From assembly GCF_900116415.1 (NCBI RefSeq), contig NZ_FPAP01000002.1:186001-250000 (forward strand): a stretch of 64,000 bases of DNA, given 5' to 3'. Shown one piece after another: positions 18,430-26,842 of the stretch. The first letter of the stretch is position 1. Every line of letters begins with the position of its first letter. The notes beneath the pieces are model-generated. The model made no database searches, was not told the origin of the DNA, and worked only from the letters and a program-made list of their open reading frames with translations. The position numbers were made by a program, and so were the translations under genes. Source of the DNA: Chryseobacterium formosense (lineage in GTDB: Bacteria > Bacteroidota > Bacteroidia > Flavobacteriales > Weeksellaceae).

Positions 18430-19368
18430 ATGGCCGATCAGTTAAGTTATCTGTTTTCTACAAGAACGAGTAAGGATCTTGCAGAAAAAATTGCCCAACA
18501 TTATGGGAAAGAATTAGGAAAAATCAACTTTCAGGAGTTTAGCGACGGAGAGTTTGAGCCTGTTTTAGACGAATCTGTAAGAGGAGGAAGAGTTTTCCTT
18601 ATCGGGTCGACATTCCCGCCTGCAGACAATCTTTTAGAGTTGCTTCTAATGATTGACGCTTCGAAAAGAGCTTCTGCGAAAAGTATTACTGTCGTACTTC
18701 CATATTTCGGTTTGGCAAGACAAGACAGAAAAGACAAGCCAAGAGCACCAATCGGGGCTAAACTGGTTGCAAATCTTTTAACCGCTGCAGGTGCAACAAG
18801 AGTAATGACGATGGATTTGCATGCAGATCAGATTCAGGGATTCTTCGAAATTCCTGTGGATCATTTGTATGCTTCTACTATTTTCGTTGATTACATCAAA
18901 AACCTTAACCTTGATAATCTTACCATTGCTTCTCCGGATATGGGAGGTGCGAAAAGAGCGAAAAATTATGCAGGTCACATTGGCGCTGATGTTGTAATTG
19001 CTTACAAAGAAAGAAAAAAAGCAAACGTTGTAGAAGAAATGTTCCTTATCGGGGATGTTGAAGGGAAAAACGTTATTCTTATCGACGATATGATCGATAC
19101 TGCGGGTACACTTTGCAAAGCTGCAGATATATTGATGGAAAAAGGAGCAAAATCTGTAAGAGCAATGGCTACTCACGGAGTGCTTTCAGGAAAGGCTTAC
19201 GACAATATTGAGAACTCAAAATTATTGGAAGTTATTGTAACTGACTCAATTCCTGTAAAAACTAATTTGTCATCTAAAATAAAAGTGCTATCTTGCGCCC
19301 CATTATTTGCAGATGTGATGAAGATGGTGCACGAGCATCAATCAATCAGTAGTAAGTTTGTTATCTAA
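18430..19368 (+). CDS. prs: Ribose-phosphate pyrophosphokinase
   Basis: This enzyme makes PRPP from ribose 5-phosphate and ATP, for purine, pyrimidine, His, Trp and NAD synthesis. The 312-residue length is standard. The sequence shows FSDGEFEPVLDESVRG, the loop PYFGLARQDRKDKPRAPIGAK, the metal-binding MDLHADQIQGFF and the PRPP-binding VILIDDMIDTAGTL. It is followed 56 bases later by rplY in the same direction, a common arrangement (prs-ctc) in many bacteria. Confidence 0.97.
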   Translation: MADQLSYLFSTRTSKDLAEKIAQHYGKELGKINFQEFSDGEFEPVLDESVRGGRVFLIGSTFPPADNLLELLLMIDASKRASAKSITVVLPYFGLARQDRKDKPRAPIGAKLVANLLTAAGATRVMTMDLHADQIQGFFEIPVDHLYASTIFVDYIKNLNLDNLTIASPDMGGAKRAKNYAGHIGADVVIAYKERKKANVVEEMFLIGDVEGKNVILIDDMIDTAGTLCKAADILMEKGAKSVRAMATHGVLSGKAYDNIENSKLLEVIVTDSIPVKTNLSSKIKVLSCAPLFADVMKMVHEHQSISSKFVI

Positions 19369-19424
19369 TTGATAATTAATTTGTTGCAAATTAAATTGAA
19401 AACAATTTTTTAAATTTTTTATAA

Positions 19425-20069
19425 ATGAAATCTATTACAATTCAAGGTACAAAAAGAGAAAGCGTGGGCAAAAAGTCTACAAAAGCTTTACGTGATGCTG
19501 AATTAGTTCCTTGTGTTGTTTACGGAGGTGGTGAGCCATTGAACTTCTCTGCAGAAGAGAAAGCGTTCAAAGGTTTGGTATATACTCCTGAAGCACACAC
19601 GGTATCTATTGAGGTTGACGGACAAACTATTCCGGCTGTTCTTCAGGATATTCAGTTCCACCCAATTACAGACAAAATTATTCACGCAGACTTCTACAGA
19701 TTATCAGATGATAAGCCTGTAATTATGGAGGTTCCTGTAAGAATTACTGGTCGTTCTAAAGGTGTTGTAGCTGGTGGTGTTCTACGTCAGTCTTTCAGAA
19801 AACTAAAAGTAAAAGCAATCCCTGCAAACTTACCTGATGAGGTAGTTGTAGATGTTACTCCATTGAAAATTGGTAACAAACTTTATGTAGGTAGCATCAA
19901 AACAGAAGGATATTCTTTCATGCACCCTGACAACGCAGTTGTTGTGGCTGTTAAGATGTCTAGAAATGCAATGAAAGGTGGTGCAGCAGCACAGGATGAT
20001 GATGAGGATGAAGAAGTTGCAACTGAAGAAGGAGCGGCTCCAGAAGCAGCTGAAGCTTCAGCAGAATAA
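19425..20069 (+). CDS. rplY: Large ribosomal subunit protein bL25 (CTC/TL5 form)
   Basis: It binds 5S rRNA in the large ribosomal subunit. At 214 residues it is the long CTC form: an N-terminal L25 barrel ([26 protein letters not shown]), then the TL5 C-terminal beta domain ([18 protein letters not shown]), and a very acidic Asp/Glu/Ala tail of about 30 residues, common in Bacteroidota. It sits downstream of prs and ends in a clear terminator. Confidence 0.96.
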   Translation: MKSITIQGTKRESVGKKSTKALRDAELVPCVVYGGGEPLNFSAEEKAFKGLVYTPEAHTVSIEVDGQTIPAVLQDIQFHPITDKIIHADFYRLSDDKPVIMEVPVRITGRSKGVVAGGVLRQSFRKLKVKAIPANLPDEVVVDVTPLKIGNKLYVGSIKTEGYSFMHPDNAVVVAVKMSRNAMKGGAAAQDDDEDEEVATEEGAAPEAAEASAE

Positions 20070-20091
20070 GAATTTCTTATTTAAAATATAG

Positions 20092-20120
20092 AACCTGTCA
20101 ATTTTTTGGCAGGTTTTTTT
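20092..20120 (+). terminator. Terminator of prs-rplY
   Basis: The stem AACCTGTCA/TGGCAGGTT (20092-20100 and 20107-20115, one G-T pair) is followed by a T run. Confidence 0.88.
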
Positions 20121-20173
20121 ATGATTAAAAGCAAACGTTATCAGTTTAAACATTTCAGTGTCTTTTTATAAGT

Positions 20174-20202
20174 GAAATCGAAGATTCGACGTAGTCAAAC
20201 GG
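20174..20202 (+). repeat. 29-base dispersed repeat, copy 1
   Basis: It matches 49066-49094 at 27 of 29 positions, and contains the inverted repeat TCGAAGATTCGA. Both copies lie in intergenic DNA and in the same orientation. Confidence 0.75.
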
Positions 20203-20401
20203 CTTTGTGAAACTAAAAATATAGTAGTTAGAAAAACTTTGCGTCCCTAATAGTATTAAATTTTAAGTTTACGATTAAAAATCTATAATATAATTTTCCA
20301 TTCTTAGCGTTAAAAATAATTAAAATAAGTTCATCTAATCCATCGAATCTTTCTATCAGCTCCCAACAATCACCATCAAACAAGAATCCGAAAAAAAGCC
20401 G

Positions 20402-20409
20402 TAAATTTG
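20402..20409 (+). promoter_or_regulatory. Candidate -7 element of sufS
   Basis: TAAATTTG is an exact TAnnTTTG match 42 bases before the sufS ATG. No TTG is seen at the -33 position. Confidence 0.45.
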
Positions 20410-20451
20410 ATGGGTTCTAAATAAAGAACGTTTTAATTAAAATTTTAATAA

Positions 20452-21672
20452 ATGTTTGACATTCAGGAAATCAGAAGTCAGTTTTCTATATTAAATCAGG
20501 AAGTGAACGGTAAACCTTTGGTTTACTTAGATAATGCAGCGACATCTCAGAAACCGAACTCAGTTTTAGAGGTTTGGGAAAAATATTATAAAGAACTCAA
20601 TGCAAATGTGCATCGCGGAATTCATACTTTAAGTCAGTTGGCAACCGAAGAAATGGAACTTTCAAGGAGAAAAATCCAAAAGTTCATCAATGCTAAACAT
20701 GATTTTGAAGTTATTTTCACCAAAGGAACAACGGAAGGATTAAACCTCATCTCCTATATTTTAACTTCAAGATTAAAAAAAGACGATGAGATCATCATTT
20801 CTTACCTTGAACATCACTCCAATATTGTTCCATGGCAATTGCTTTGTGAAAGAACAGGAGCAAAATTAAGGGTGATCCCAATTGATGAAAACGGGATCTT
20901 ACAGTTGGATTATTTAGACGAGTTTTTAAGTGAAAAAACGAAAGTAGTATCCGTAAATCAGGTTTCCAATGCTTTGGGAATTGTAAATCCTGTTGAAGAA
21001 ATTATTGCTAAGACAAGAGCCAATTCGGATGCATATATCGTTATCGATGGCGCACAGTCTGCTCCACATTTTACCATTGATGTTCAGAAACTAGACTGTG
21101 ATTTCTTTGTGTTTTCAGGGCATAAAATGTACGCTCCGATGGGAACCGGGATTTTATACGGAAAACAGGAAATTCTTGAAAATTTGCCGCCTTTCCACGG
21201 TGGAGGAGAAATGATTGCGGTTTGTTCGTTTGACGGTACAACTTACGCAGGCTTACCTTTTAAATATGAAGCGGGAACTCCAAATGTTGGTGGAAATATT
21301 GCTTTAGGAGCAGCGGTTGATTTCATTAAAAAAATAGGACAACAGAATATTCAGAATCACGAAAATGCTTTGTTGGAATATGCTCAGAAACAACTTTTAG
21401 AAATTGAAGGTTTAAAAGTATACGGCGAAAAAGCTCATAGAACGGGTGTAGTTTCCTTTAATCTCGAAGGAATCGGTATTTCTTCCGATGTAGGGATGAT
21501 TCTTGATAAAATGGGCGTTGCGGTAAGAACGGGGCATCACTGTACACAGCCAATCATGGATTTCTTTAATATCGCAGGAACAGTTCGGGCAAGTTTTGCG
21601 GTCTATAATACATTTAATGAAATCGATTTGCTTGTAGAAGGTGTGAAAAAAGCACAAAGAATGCTTTCTTAA
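20452..21672 (+). CDS. sufS: Cysteine desulfurase SufS (class II)
   Basis: SufS takes sulfur from cysteine as a persulfide for Fe-S cluster assembly. The 406-residue PLP enzyme shows YLDNAATSQKP, NVHRGIHTLS, the PLP lysine in FSGHKMYAP (about 225) and the persulfide cysteine in RTGHHCTQP (about 363), which marks the SufS rather than NifS/IscS type. No sufBCD or sufE genes lie in this window, so its partners are elsewhere. It is transcribed alone and ends in a hairpin terminator. Confidence 0.95.
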   Translation: MFDIQEIRSQFSILNQEVNGKPLVYLDNAATSQKPNSVLEVWEKYYKELNANVHRGIHTLSQLATEEMELSRRKIQKFINAKHDFEVIFTKGTTEGLNLISYILTSRLKKDDEIIISYLEHHSNIVPWQLLCERTGAKLRVIPIDENGILQLDYLDEFLSEKTKVVSVNQVSNALGIVNPVEEIIAKTRANSDAYIVIDGAQSAPHFTIDVQKLDCDFFVFSGHKMYAPMGTGILYGKQEILENLPPFHGGGEMIAVCSFDGTTYAGLPFKYEAGTPNVGGNIALGAAVDFIKKIGQQNIQNHENALLEYAQKQLLEIEGLKVYGEKAHRTGVVSFNLEGIGISSDVGMILDKMGVAVRTGHHCTQPIMDFFNIAGTVRASFAVYNTFNEIDLLVEGVKKAQRMLS

Positions 21673-21680
21673 TAATTAAC

Positions 21681-21713
21681 AGACTGTTTCTATGAGGCAG
21701 TCTTTATTTTTTT
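21681..21713 (+). terminator. Terminator of sufS
   Basis: The stem pairs AGACTGTTTC (21681-21690) with GAGGCAGTCT (21694-21703) around a TAT loop, followed by a T-rich run. An ATG in its loop (21692) is the 5' end of the longest reading of the next gene and is rejected as its start. Confidence 0.85.
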
Positions 21714-21721
21714 ATGCTATG

Positions 21722-22837
21722 ATGAAATATAAAAACCTTTATGCTTTTGCATTTTTAATTTTCCCTTTGTTTGTAAGTGCTGTAACCATCCCTTTTGATT
21801 ATATCGACGGGAAAATAATCATTAATGTTGATATTAAAAATAAGAAGCACAATTTTGTTTTTGATACGGGTGCTTTAACAATAATATCTAATGAACTCCA
21901 AGGTTCGTTAAACGAAAATAAAGCTAATATTATTTTTGAAGCTACAGATGCAAATAACTCTAAATCTAAAATGGATGTCTTCTCAACTGATGAACTGAAA
22001 GTTGCAGATTTAAAATTTAAAAATATAAATTTTTCATTCGCTGATATAAGTTGGATGAATTCTCGTGCATGTAAAAAAATCAGTGGAATTTTCGGAGCGA
22101 ATATGATGAATAATAAAGTTTGGCGAATTGACTTTATAGCTAAAACAATTGTTGTTTCAGATAAGTTATTGGAAGATTCAGTTCAATCCGTTTCAATTCC
22201 ATTTTCTGAAGAATATTTTACCCATGTTCCCACAATTAGTGTTAAGATAAAAAAACATAATTTTAACATGTTTTTTGACACGGGAGCAGGTTCTGGCTTT
22301 TCGTTGGATCCAAAATCTTATCAATTAGTAAAAGACGATGATTTTTTGATTTTTGAAGGGCTTTTGTCACAATCTTTAAGTAGTGTGAGTAAAGGCGAAA
22401 GGCAGCTTGATATGATGAATGCAGAGATACGTAACAAATTTCTTGGAAAGCAGATTGTTGACAGCAGCACTGATTCTCGAAATCTGATCGGTACAAAATT
22501 TATGGAAAATTTTCTTGTTGAATTAGATTTTATTTCTAAAAATATTATTCTTCACAATTTAAATAAAACTCCTGATTACAATAGTTTCGGAGTTGCTTTT
22601 GCACCTGTTGATGATCATTTGATTGTTGTGAATAAACTAAAAATTCCACAATTGTCAGAATTGAATGTGGGTGACAAGATTCTCAAAGTAAATAATATTA
22701 TTACCGATAAAATAAATGGCGATACTTTTTGTCAGGTTAAAAAAGTGATAGACGATAGTCAAATGATAACATTCCAGACTGAATCGGGGAAGGAATTTAA
22801 ACTTGAAAAGAAAAATATTTTAGAATATCTGAATTAA
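21722..22837 (+). CDS. Secreted retropepsin-like aspartyl protease with C-terminal PDZ-like domain
   Basis: The product of 371 residues begins MKYKNLYAFAFLIFPLFVSA, a signal peptide. Two retropepsin-type halves each carry a DTG motif: FVFDTGALTIIS near residue 45 and MFFDTGAGSGFSL near 185. The C-terminal 90 residues (LSELNVGDKILKVNN) look like a PDZ domain. Single-chain proteins with two such sites are common in Bacteroidota and may act in the periplasm; substrates are unknown. The start at 21722 (or 21719, one Met earlier) avoids the sufS terminator. The gene has more AT-rich codon use than its neighbours and converges on the toxin-antitoxin pair. Confidence 0.85.
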   Translation: MKYKNLYAFAFLIFPLFVSAVTIPFDYIDGKIIINVDIKNKKHNFVFDTGALTIISNELQGSLNENKANIIFEATDANNSKSKMDVFSTDELKVADLKFKNINFSFADISWMNSRACKKISGIFGANMMNNKVWRIDFIAKTIVVSDKLLEDSVQSVSIPFSEEYFTHVPTISVKIKKHNFNMFFDTGAGSGFSLDPKSYQLVKDDDFLIFEGLLSQSLSSVSKGERQLDMMNAEIRNKFLGKQIVDSSTDSRNLIGTKFMENFLVELDFISKNIILHNLNKTPDYNSFGVAFAPVDDHLIVVNKLKIPQLSELNVGDKILKVNNIITDKINGDTFCQVKKVIDDSQMITFQTESGKEFKLEKKNILEYLN

Positions 22838-22882
22838 AAGATAATAAATAAAATCTTTTTCTAAAACCAATTGAAATTTTTT

Positions 22883-23203
22883 TTATTTTTCCCGTTCTAT
22901 CTTTTCCAGATTTTGTCTTGTATCAAAGACATCAGCAATTTTAATGTGCTTGTTTCCTTCATCAATAGAATAAATTATTTTGTAATTTGATTCTACAATA
23001 TAATGATATTGAATGCTTCTGTTTTCTAAAAACAATTCTCTTTGCCCAATTTTAGGGTTATGGATTAATTTTTCAGGTGCTAAAAGAATTCTGGTTATAA
23101 TTTTTAATGCAACTTGATGACTTTTCGAGGTGTTTTCGTAATAATTGAAAATTTCATCAATCTGCTTTTCAGAAAATTCCGACCAAATAACTTTGTATTT
23201 CAA
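22883..23203 (-). CDS. ParE/RelE-type toxin
   Basis: The 106-residue protein has the compact RelE/ParE fold pattern: YKVIWSEFSEKQIDEIFNYYE at the N-terminus, a helical pair with ILLAPEKLIHNPKIGQRE, and strands YHYIVESNYKIIYSID and IKIADVFDTRQN. ParE members poison DNA gyrase and RelE members cut mRNA at the ribosome; the sequence here is closer to ParE, but the target is not proven. The start overlaps the upstream antitoxin by 4 bases (ATGA), the usual coupling. Confidence 0.85.
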   Translation of the reverse strand: MKYKVIWSEFSEKQIDEIFNYYENTSKSHQVALKIITRILLAPEKLIHNPKIGQRELFLENRSIQYHYIVESNYKIIYSIDEGNKHIKIADVFDTRQNLEKIEREK

Positions 23204-23436
23204 TTTGAATATTTTGAAAGAAGTTCTGAAGTTGTTTTAAACTTGTTGTTTTCAAAATCACTCTCTGATTTAGAAATTCTTTCATTCATTTCTTCAACAG
23301 TTAATGCCTTGAGCTTATTTTCTTCTTCAATATTTTTGGTTTTTTTTAGTAATTTTTCAAACTGAGCAATCACTTCTTCACTTTGAAGCTTAAGGAAATC
23401 CTGTATGAATTCTAATTTTCTTGATTGAATGTCCAT
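23200..23436 (-). CDS. Antitoxin of the ParE-type pair
   Basis: This 78-residue, charged, mostly helical protein (ALTVEEMNERISKSESDFENNKFKTTSELL) precedes the toxin with a 4-base overlap. The C-terminal part with MNERISKSESD resembles the toxin-wrapping region of antitoxins found with flavobacterial ParE genes. No classical DNA-binding domain is obvious, but the 15-base palindrome over its promoter suggests autoregulation by the antitoxin or the complex. Confidence 0.8.
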   Translation of the reverse strand: MDIQSRKLEFIQDFLKLQSEEVIAQFEKLLKKTKNIEEENKLKALTVEEMNERISKSESDFENNKFKTTSELLSKYSN

Positions 23437-23446
23437 TGTAGAAAAT

Positions 23447-23464
23447 ATTTGATAATCAAATGTA
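23447..23464 (-). promoter_or_regulatory. Toxin-antitoxin promoter and palindromic operator
   Basis: The minus-strand -7 element TACATTTG (23457-23464) overlaps a perfect palindrome ATTTGAT-A-ATCAAAT (23447-23461) that covers the expected transcription start. This is the standard layout for autorepression of such operons. Confidence 0.6.
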
Positions 23465-23469
23465 TAAAA

Positions 23470-23516
23470 ATAAATTTAGAATTAAAAATCCCTTTCAAAT
23501 AGCTGAAAGGGATTTT
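23470..23516 (-). terminator. Terminator of the hemD-hemE operon
   Basis: A 13-bp perfect stem (23485-23497 with 23504-23516) and 6-base loop are followed on the minus strand by TTTTAATTC. Confidence 0.85.
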
Positions 23517-23563
23517 ATTTTAATTGATTTTAAAATCTGCATTATCCACAAAAACGGCGAGAA

Positions 23564-24601
23564 TTAAAATTCAACATTCGGTTTCCAATCCACCACCGCT
23601 CTGATAAACGCTTCCGCATTTTCCACCGGAATATTAGGTAAAATTCCGTGTCCTAAATTGGCGATGTATTTATCTTTTCCGAAACGGTTGATCATTTCCG
23701 TTACCATTTTTTTGATGGTTTCAGGGCTTGAATGTAATCTTGCAGGATCAAAGTTTCCTTGTAACGTTACTGAATTGTTTGTCAGCTTTCTTGCCATTTC
23801 CGGACTCACCGTCCAGTCAACTCCCAAAGCTGAAGCTTTAGATTTTGTCATGTCATCCAAAGCAAACCAGCATCCTTTTCCGAAAACCACCACATGCGTC
23901 AACGGACTCAATGCTTCAACAATCTGATTGATATATTGCCATGAAAATTCCTGATAATCTGCCGGAGAAAGCATTCCGCCCCAAGAATCAAAAACCTGAA
24001 CCGCAGAAACTCCTTTTTCAACTTTTCTTTTCAAATAAGCAATCGTTGTGTCGGTGATTTTCTGAAGTAGTAAATGCGCCGCTTCCGGTTGCTGAAAACA
24101 AAAAGATTTAGCAATATCAAAAGCTTTGCTTCCTTTTCCTTCTACGCAATAGCAAAGAATCGTCCACGGAGAACCCGCAAAACCAATCAAAGGAATTTCG
24201 TTGTCTAATTTCTGTAAAGTAAGCTCAATCGCATCAAAAACGTAACCTAAAGTATCATTCACATCGGGAACAACAACATTCTTCACATCTTCCATCGTTC
24301 GGATCGGGTTATCCAGCCAAGGTCCGACAGATTCTTTCATTTTGAAATCAATTCCCATCGCCTGAGGAACTACCAAAATATCAGAGAACAAAATCGCTGC
24401 ATCCAAAGGAAATCTTCTGATCGGCTGTACCGTGATTTCAGAAGCCAGTTCCGGAGTCTGACATCTCGTAAAAAAGTCATATTGATCACGAAGTGCAATG
24501 AATTCAGGTAAATATCTTCCTGCCTGTCTCATCATCCAAACCGGTGGTCTTTCTACGGTTTCTCCACGAAGTGCTTTTAAATATAGGTCGTTTTTAATCA
24601 T
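23564..24601 (-). CDS. hemE: Uroporphyrinogen decarboxylase
   Basis: HemE removes four carboxyl groups from uroporphyrinogen III to give coproporphyrinogen III. The 345-residue protein has the substrate-binding N-terminal motif [16 protein letters not shown], the catalytic-loop Asp in [14 protein letters not shown], and [16 protein letters not shown], all diagnostic. It lies 28 bases after hemD and is the last gene before a terminator. Confidence 0.97.
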   Translation of the reverse strand: MIKNDLYLKALRGETVERPPVWMMRQAGRYLPEFIALRDQYDFFTRCQTPELASEITVQPIRRFPLDAAILFSDILVVPQAMGIDFKMKESVGPWLDNPIRTMEDVKNVVVPDVNDTLGYVFDAIELTLQKLDNEIPLIGFAGSPWTILCYCVEGKGSKAFDIAKSFCFQQPEAAHLLLQKITDTTIAYLKRKVEKGVSAVQVFDSWGGMLSPADYQEFSWQYINQIVEALSPLTHVVVFGKGCWFALDDMTKSKASALGVDWTVSPEMARKLTNNSVTLQGNFDPARLHSSPETIKKMVTEMINRFGKDKYIANLGHGILPNIPVENAEAFIRAVVDWKPNVEF

Positions 24602-24629
24602 AATTTTAGTTGATGCTTGTCGGTGTTCC

Positions 24630-25316
24630 TTAAGGTTTAATTTTCATTAAAGTTTCTTTTATGACCGACAACAGGTTTGCCAGAGTGTTTTCTTTACTCG
24701 TGAAAATCTCTGATTTTGTATGTCTTTTTAGTTCTTTGGAAGTGGTTTCTCCGATTGAAAAAAGGATTACATTTTCCAAAGAATTATTTTTCGCAAAACT
24801 ACGAACTCCGCTTGGGCTAAAAAAAACTATTGCATGATATTTTTCATGTATCGTGGGATTTAGCTCTTCTGTTTGATAAACTGTGACTTTTTTATACTGA
24901 ATATTCTGCAGCGGAAGTTCATTATCCAAAACATCAATTGCCAAATTTCCGCAAAAATGAATGAATTTTTCGTGAACGCAGTTTTCAATAATGAACTGAG
25001 AGAGCGTTTCCGCATTTTTCAACACCTTAAAAGTTCCAAACCCGTTTTTGCGAAGTTCTCTTTTGGTTTTTTCGCCAACGCAATAGATTTTATTATAGTT
25101 TTTGGCTGTGAAATCTTCATTTGGCTTGAAACCGTTTTCAAAAAAAGATTTCACCCCATTTGAGCTTGTGAAAATAAGAGAGCTGTTTTTTAAATCAAAA
25201 CTTCTTACGTAAAGTGATTTTGTTTTTATTACCTCTATGTATTCAACCGAAATATCATTTCCTAATTTTTCGGAGATGTATTTTGGGTCTAAAATTTTGG
25301 TAAATAAAATTTTCAT
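24630..25316 (-). CDS. hemD: Uroporphyrinogen-III synthase
   Basis: HemD closes and inverts ring D of hydroxymethylbilane to make uroporphyrinogen III. Sequence conservation in this family is weak, but the 228-residue length, the bilobed pattern, [17 protein letters not shown] in lobe one and [18 protein letters not shown] in lobe two fit. Position directly before hemE supports the call. It is separated from hemC by two cell-wall genes and a hairpin repeat, so it probably has its own transcription start. Confidence 0.9.
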   Translation of the reverse strand: MKILFTKILDPKYISEKLGNDISVEYIEVIKTKSLYVRSFDLKNSSLIFTSSNGVKSFFENGFKPNEDFTAKNYNKIYCVGEKTKRELRKNGFGTFKVLKNAETLSQFIIENCVHEKFIHFCGNLAIDVLDNELPLQNIQYKKVTVYQTEELNPTIHEKYHAIVFFSPSGVRSFAKNNSLENVILFSIGETTSKELKRHTKSEIFTSKENTLANLLSVIKETLMKIKP

Positions 25317-25334
25317 TATTTTTTTAGCAGTTTA

Positions 25335-25403
25335 TTTGTCATTCCGTAGGAATCTAAACATTTTATGTTAAATGCTTTGCTGAGATTCCTACGGAATGAC
25401 AAA
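25335..25403. repeat. REP-like hairpin element
   Basis: Two 21-base arms (25335-25355 and 25383-25403) are perfectly complementary, around a 27-base AT-rich centre. The core CATTCCGTAGGAATCT is of a kind scattered between genes in Chryseobacterium-like genomes (recalled knowledge, not searched). It could also terminate the upstream amidase transcript. Confidence 0.8.
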
Positions 25404-25465
25404 GTGGTCGTTAACTTCATTATTTATAAAATAAATATTGAATCTTTTTTATCGCTTTTATAAAA

Positions 25466-26131
25466 CTAATTAGCTGGCTTATCTTTTAATTTTAAATCAG
25501 AAACTTGCTGTCTAACTTTATTCATGAAGTCTTTTCCGGGATCTTCTTTTCCGGTAAAATAATTTGGGTCAGACTCCTTCCATAATTTAGAATTTCTGAA
25601 AACTCCGTACTCTGAATGACCGATGAGATATTCAATCTTATACTTTTGAGTTAAATATCTTACCAGTTGTGCATTGGCTTCAACCTGCTTTTCGGTTAAA
25701 GGTTGCTTTTTGCTTCCGATATTTTCAACTCCGATAGCACAATAATTTAAACCAATCGTATGTCTTGCAAATTGTGTTGGTTCCATCAATTGATAAATAG
25801 TTCCGTCGCGATCGATGATGAATTGCGAAGAAACATTTAAAGTACTTTGTTTTTTTAATGTATTTCTTGCGCTTTCAAGATGTGTTTTATTGAAATATTT
25901 AAAATTGCTTTCGACCGTTCCACCTGCAGTGTAATGCAAAACAATCATTTTGGGAGTAATGGTCGGGTTTTTTTGATTCAGACCGTGGTGGTCTTTCAGG
26001 TATTCTAAACTTAAAGCTATTCGTTCTGCAGAATAATTAATGGGTTTTTCAATAATTTTTAAACCTGAATTCTGTGCAAAGCTTACATTTAAAATCAATA
26101 AAAAAAGAACAAAAATTATCTTCTTCATCAT
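25466..26131 (-). CDS. Secreted N-acetylmuramoyl-L-alanine amidase (Amidase_2)
   Basis: This zinc enzyme cuts the bond between N-acetylmuramic acid and L-Ala in peptidoglycan. The 221-residue protein has a signal peptide (MKKIIFVLFLLILNVSFA) and an Amidase_2 domain with the first zinc His in IVLHYTAGG, HTIGLNYCAIGVENIG in the centre, IGHSEYG, and the DPG box (KEDPGKDF). It starts 3 bases after the DUF1287 gene, so the two form an operon of cell-wall hydrolases inside the haem gene cluster. Confidence 0.93.
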   Translation of the reverse strand: MMKKIIFVLFLLILNVSFAQNSGLKIIEKPINYSAERIALSLEYLKDHHGLNQKNPTITPKMIVLHYTAGGTVESNFKYFNKTHLESARNTLKKQSTLNVSSQFIIDRDGTIYQLMEPTQFARHTIGLNYCAIGVENIGSKKQPLTEKQVEANAQLVRYLTQKYKIEYLIGHSEYGVFRNSKLWKESDPNYFTGKEDPGKDFMNKVRQQVSDLKLKDKPAN

Positions 26132-26134
26132 GAA

Positions 26135-26716
26135 TTATTTTGAATATTGATAATGTCCGGTAATATCAAATTTAAACAAGCAGTCTTCAAGAACTTGTCC
26201 GGCACCGATATTATGAACGATTAAATATCTTTTTCCGTCTGCAGATTTTTTATTAACTACAATTCCGATGTGCGTTAAATTTCCGGGAAGAAGCCAGGTT
26301 ACAATATCTCCGGGAACATATAATTCGGGCTTGGTTTCTGTTGATTTTGATTTCCCGAATTTGGCAAAAAAAACTTGCAGATTGGGAACTCTCCTATGAT
26401 CAATATTGGTGTCTGGTTTTTTCAAACCGAATTTTTTAGGATATTTAGAAAAGTTTTTCTTCATATCTTCATGTACTTCTTTTTGCAAATCAATTCCAAG
26501 TTTTCTGTAAGCTCTGATGATCACATCAGTACAAACGCCTTTATCTGCAGCAACATCACCATTGGGATATTTAATCGAAACATACGCAGGATCATAAGTG
26601 ACTTTATCTCGTGTTAAACTCAAAGCTGCATCAGATAGTTTTTGCGCAAACTGATTTTGGGCATTCGCTGTGAAAACAAAAAACAGAAAAATGAGTATTG
26701 AAAAGTACTTTCTCAT
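26135..26716 (-). CDS. DUF1287 secreted protein (NlpC-like fold)
   Basis: From the start MRKYFSILIFLFFVFTANA the product has 193 residues and a signal peptide. The DUF1287 hallmarks are present: ADKGVCTDVIIRAYRKLGIDL with a candidate nucleophile Cys, DHRRVPNLQVFF, and GDIVTWLLPGNLTHIGIVV with the candidate His. The family is related to NlpC/P60-type cysteine peptidases and presumed to act on the cell wall or a periplasmic amide bond. An upstream ATG at 26758 would spoil the signal peptide. It is co-transcribed with the amidase. Confidence 0.88.
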   Translation of the reverse strand: MRKYFSILIFLFFVFTANAQNQFAQKLSDAALSLTRDKVTYDPAYVSIKYPNGDVAADKGVCTDVIIRAYRKLGIDLQKEVHEDMKKNFSKYPKKFGLKKPDTNIDHRRVPNLQVFFAKFGKSKSTETKPELYVPGDIVTWLLPGNLTHIGIVVNKKSADGKRYLIVHNIGAGQVLEDCLFKFDITGHYQYSK

Positions 26717-26842
26717 CGGCTTAAAATTTAGAATTGAAAACAGTTTTGTAAAGTTCAAAAATTAATTTTAAACATGAAGGTACTTTAAACATAAAGAAAT
26801 GTTAAGATTCGGATAAATCTTAATTTTGCTTAAACCTAAACC

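Larger units (their letters stand above)
20121..20451. other. Gene-free AT-rich region with repeat remnants
   Basis: This stretch between rplY and sufS has no plausible gene. It holds a 29-base dispersed repeat (20174-20202), pieces resembling the CTTTGCG...GCGTTAAAAA intergenic repeat seen again near 48030-48090 (CTTTGCGTCC near 20237 and TTAGCGTTAAAAAT near 20304), and the candidate -7 element of sufS near its end. Confidence 0.6.

Noticed and set aside
18778..19176. A 132-codon open frame antisense to prs
   Set aside because: prs is certain on the other strand, and the antisense product is a Cys/His/Phe-rich shadow with no family features.
21692..21718. Upstream ATG for the aspartyl protease gene
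   Set aside because: It lies in the loop of the sufS terminator and would put extra residues before a clean signal peptide.
22836..22860. AT-only hairpin between the aspartyl protease gene and the toxin gene
   Set aside because: The 7-bp stem is all A-T except for one G-C pair with a 10-base loop; too weak to call a terminator with confidence.
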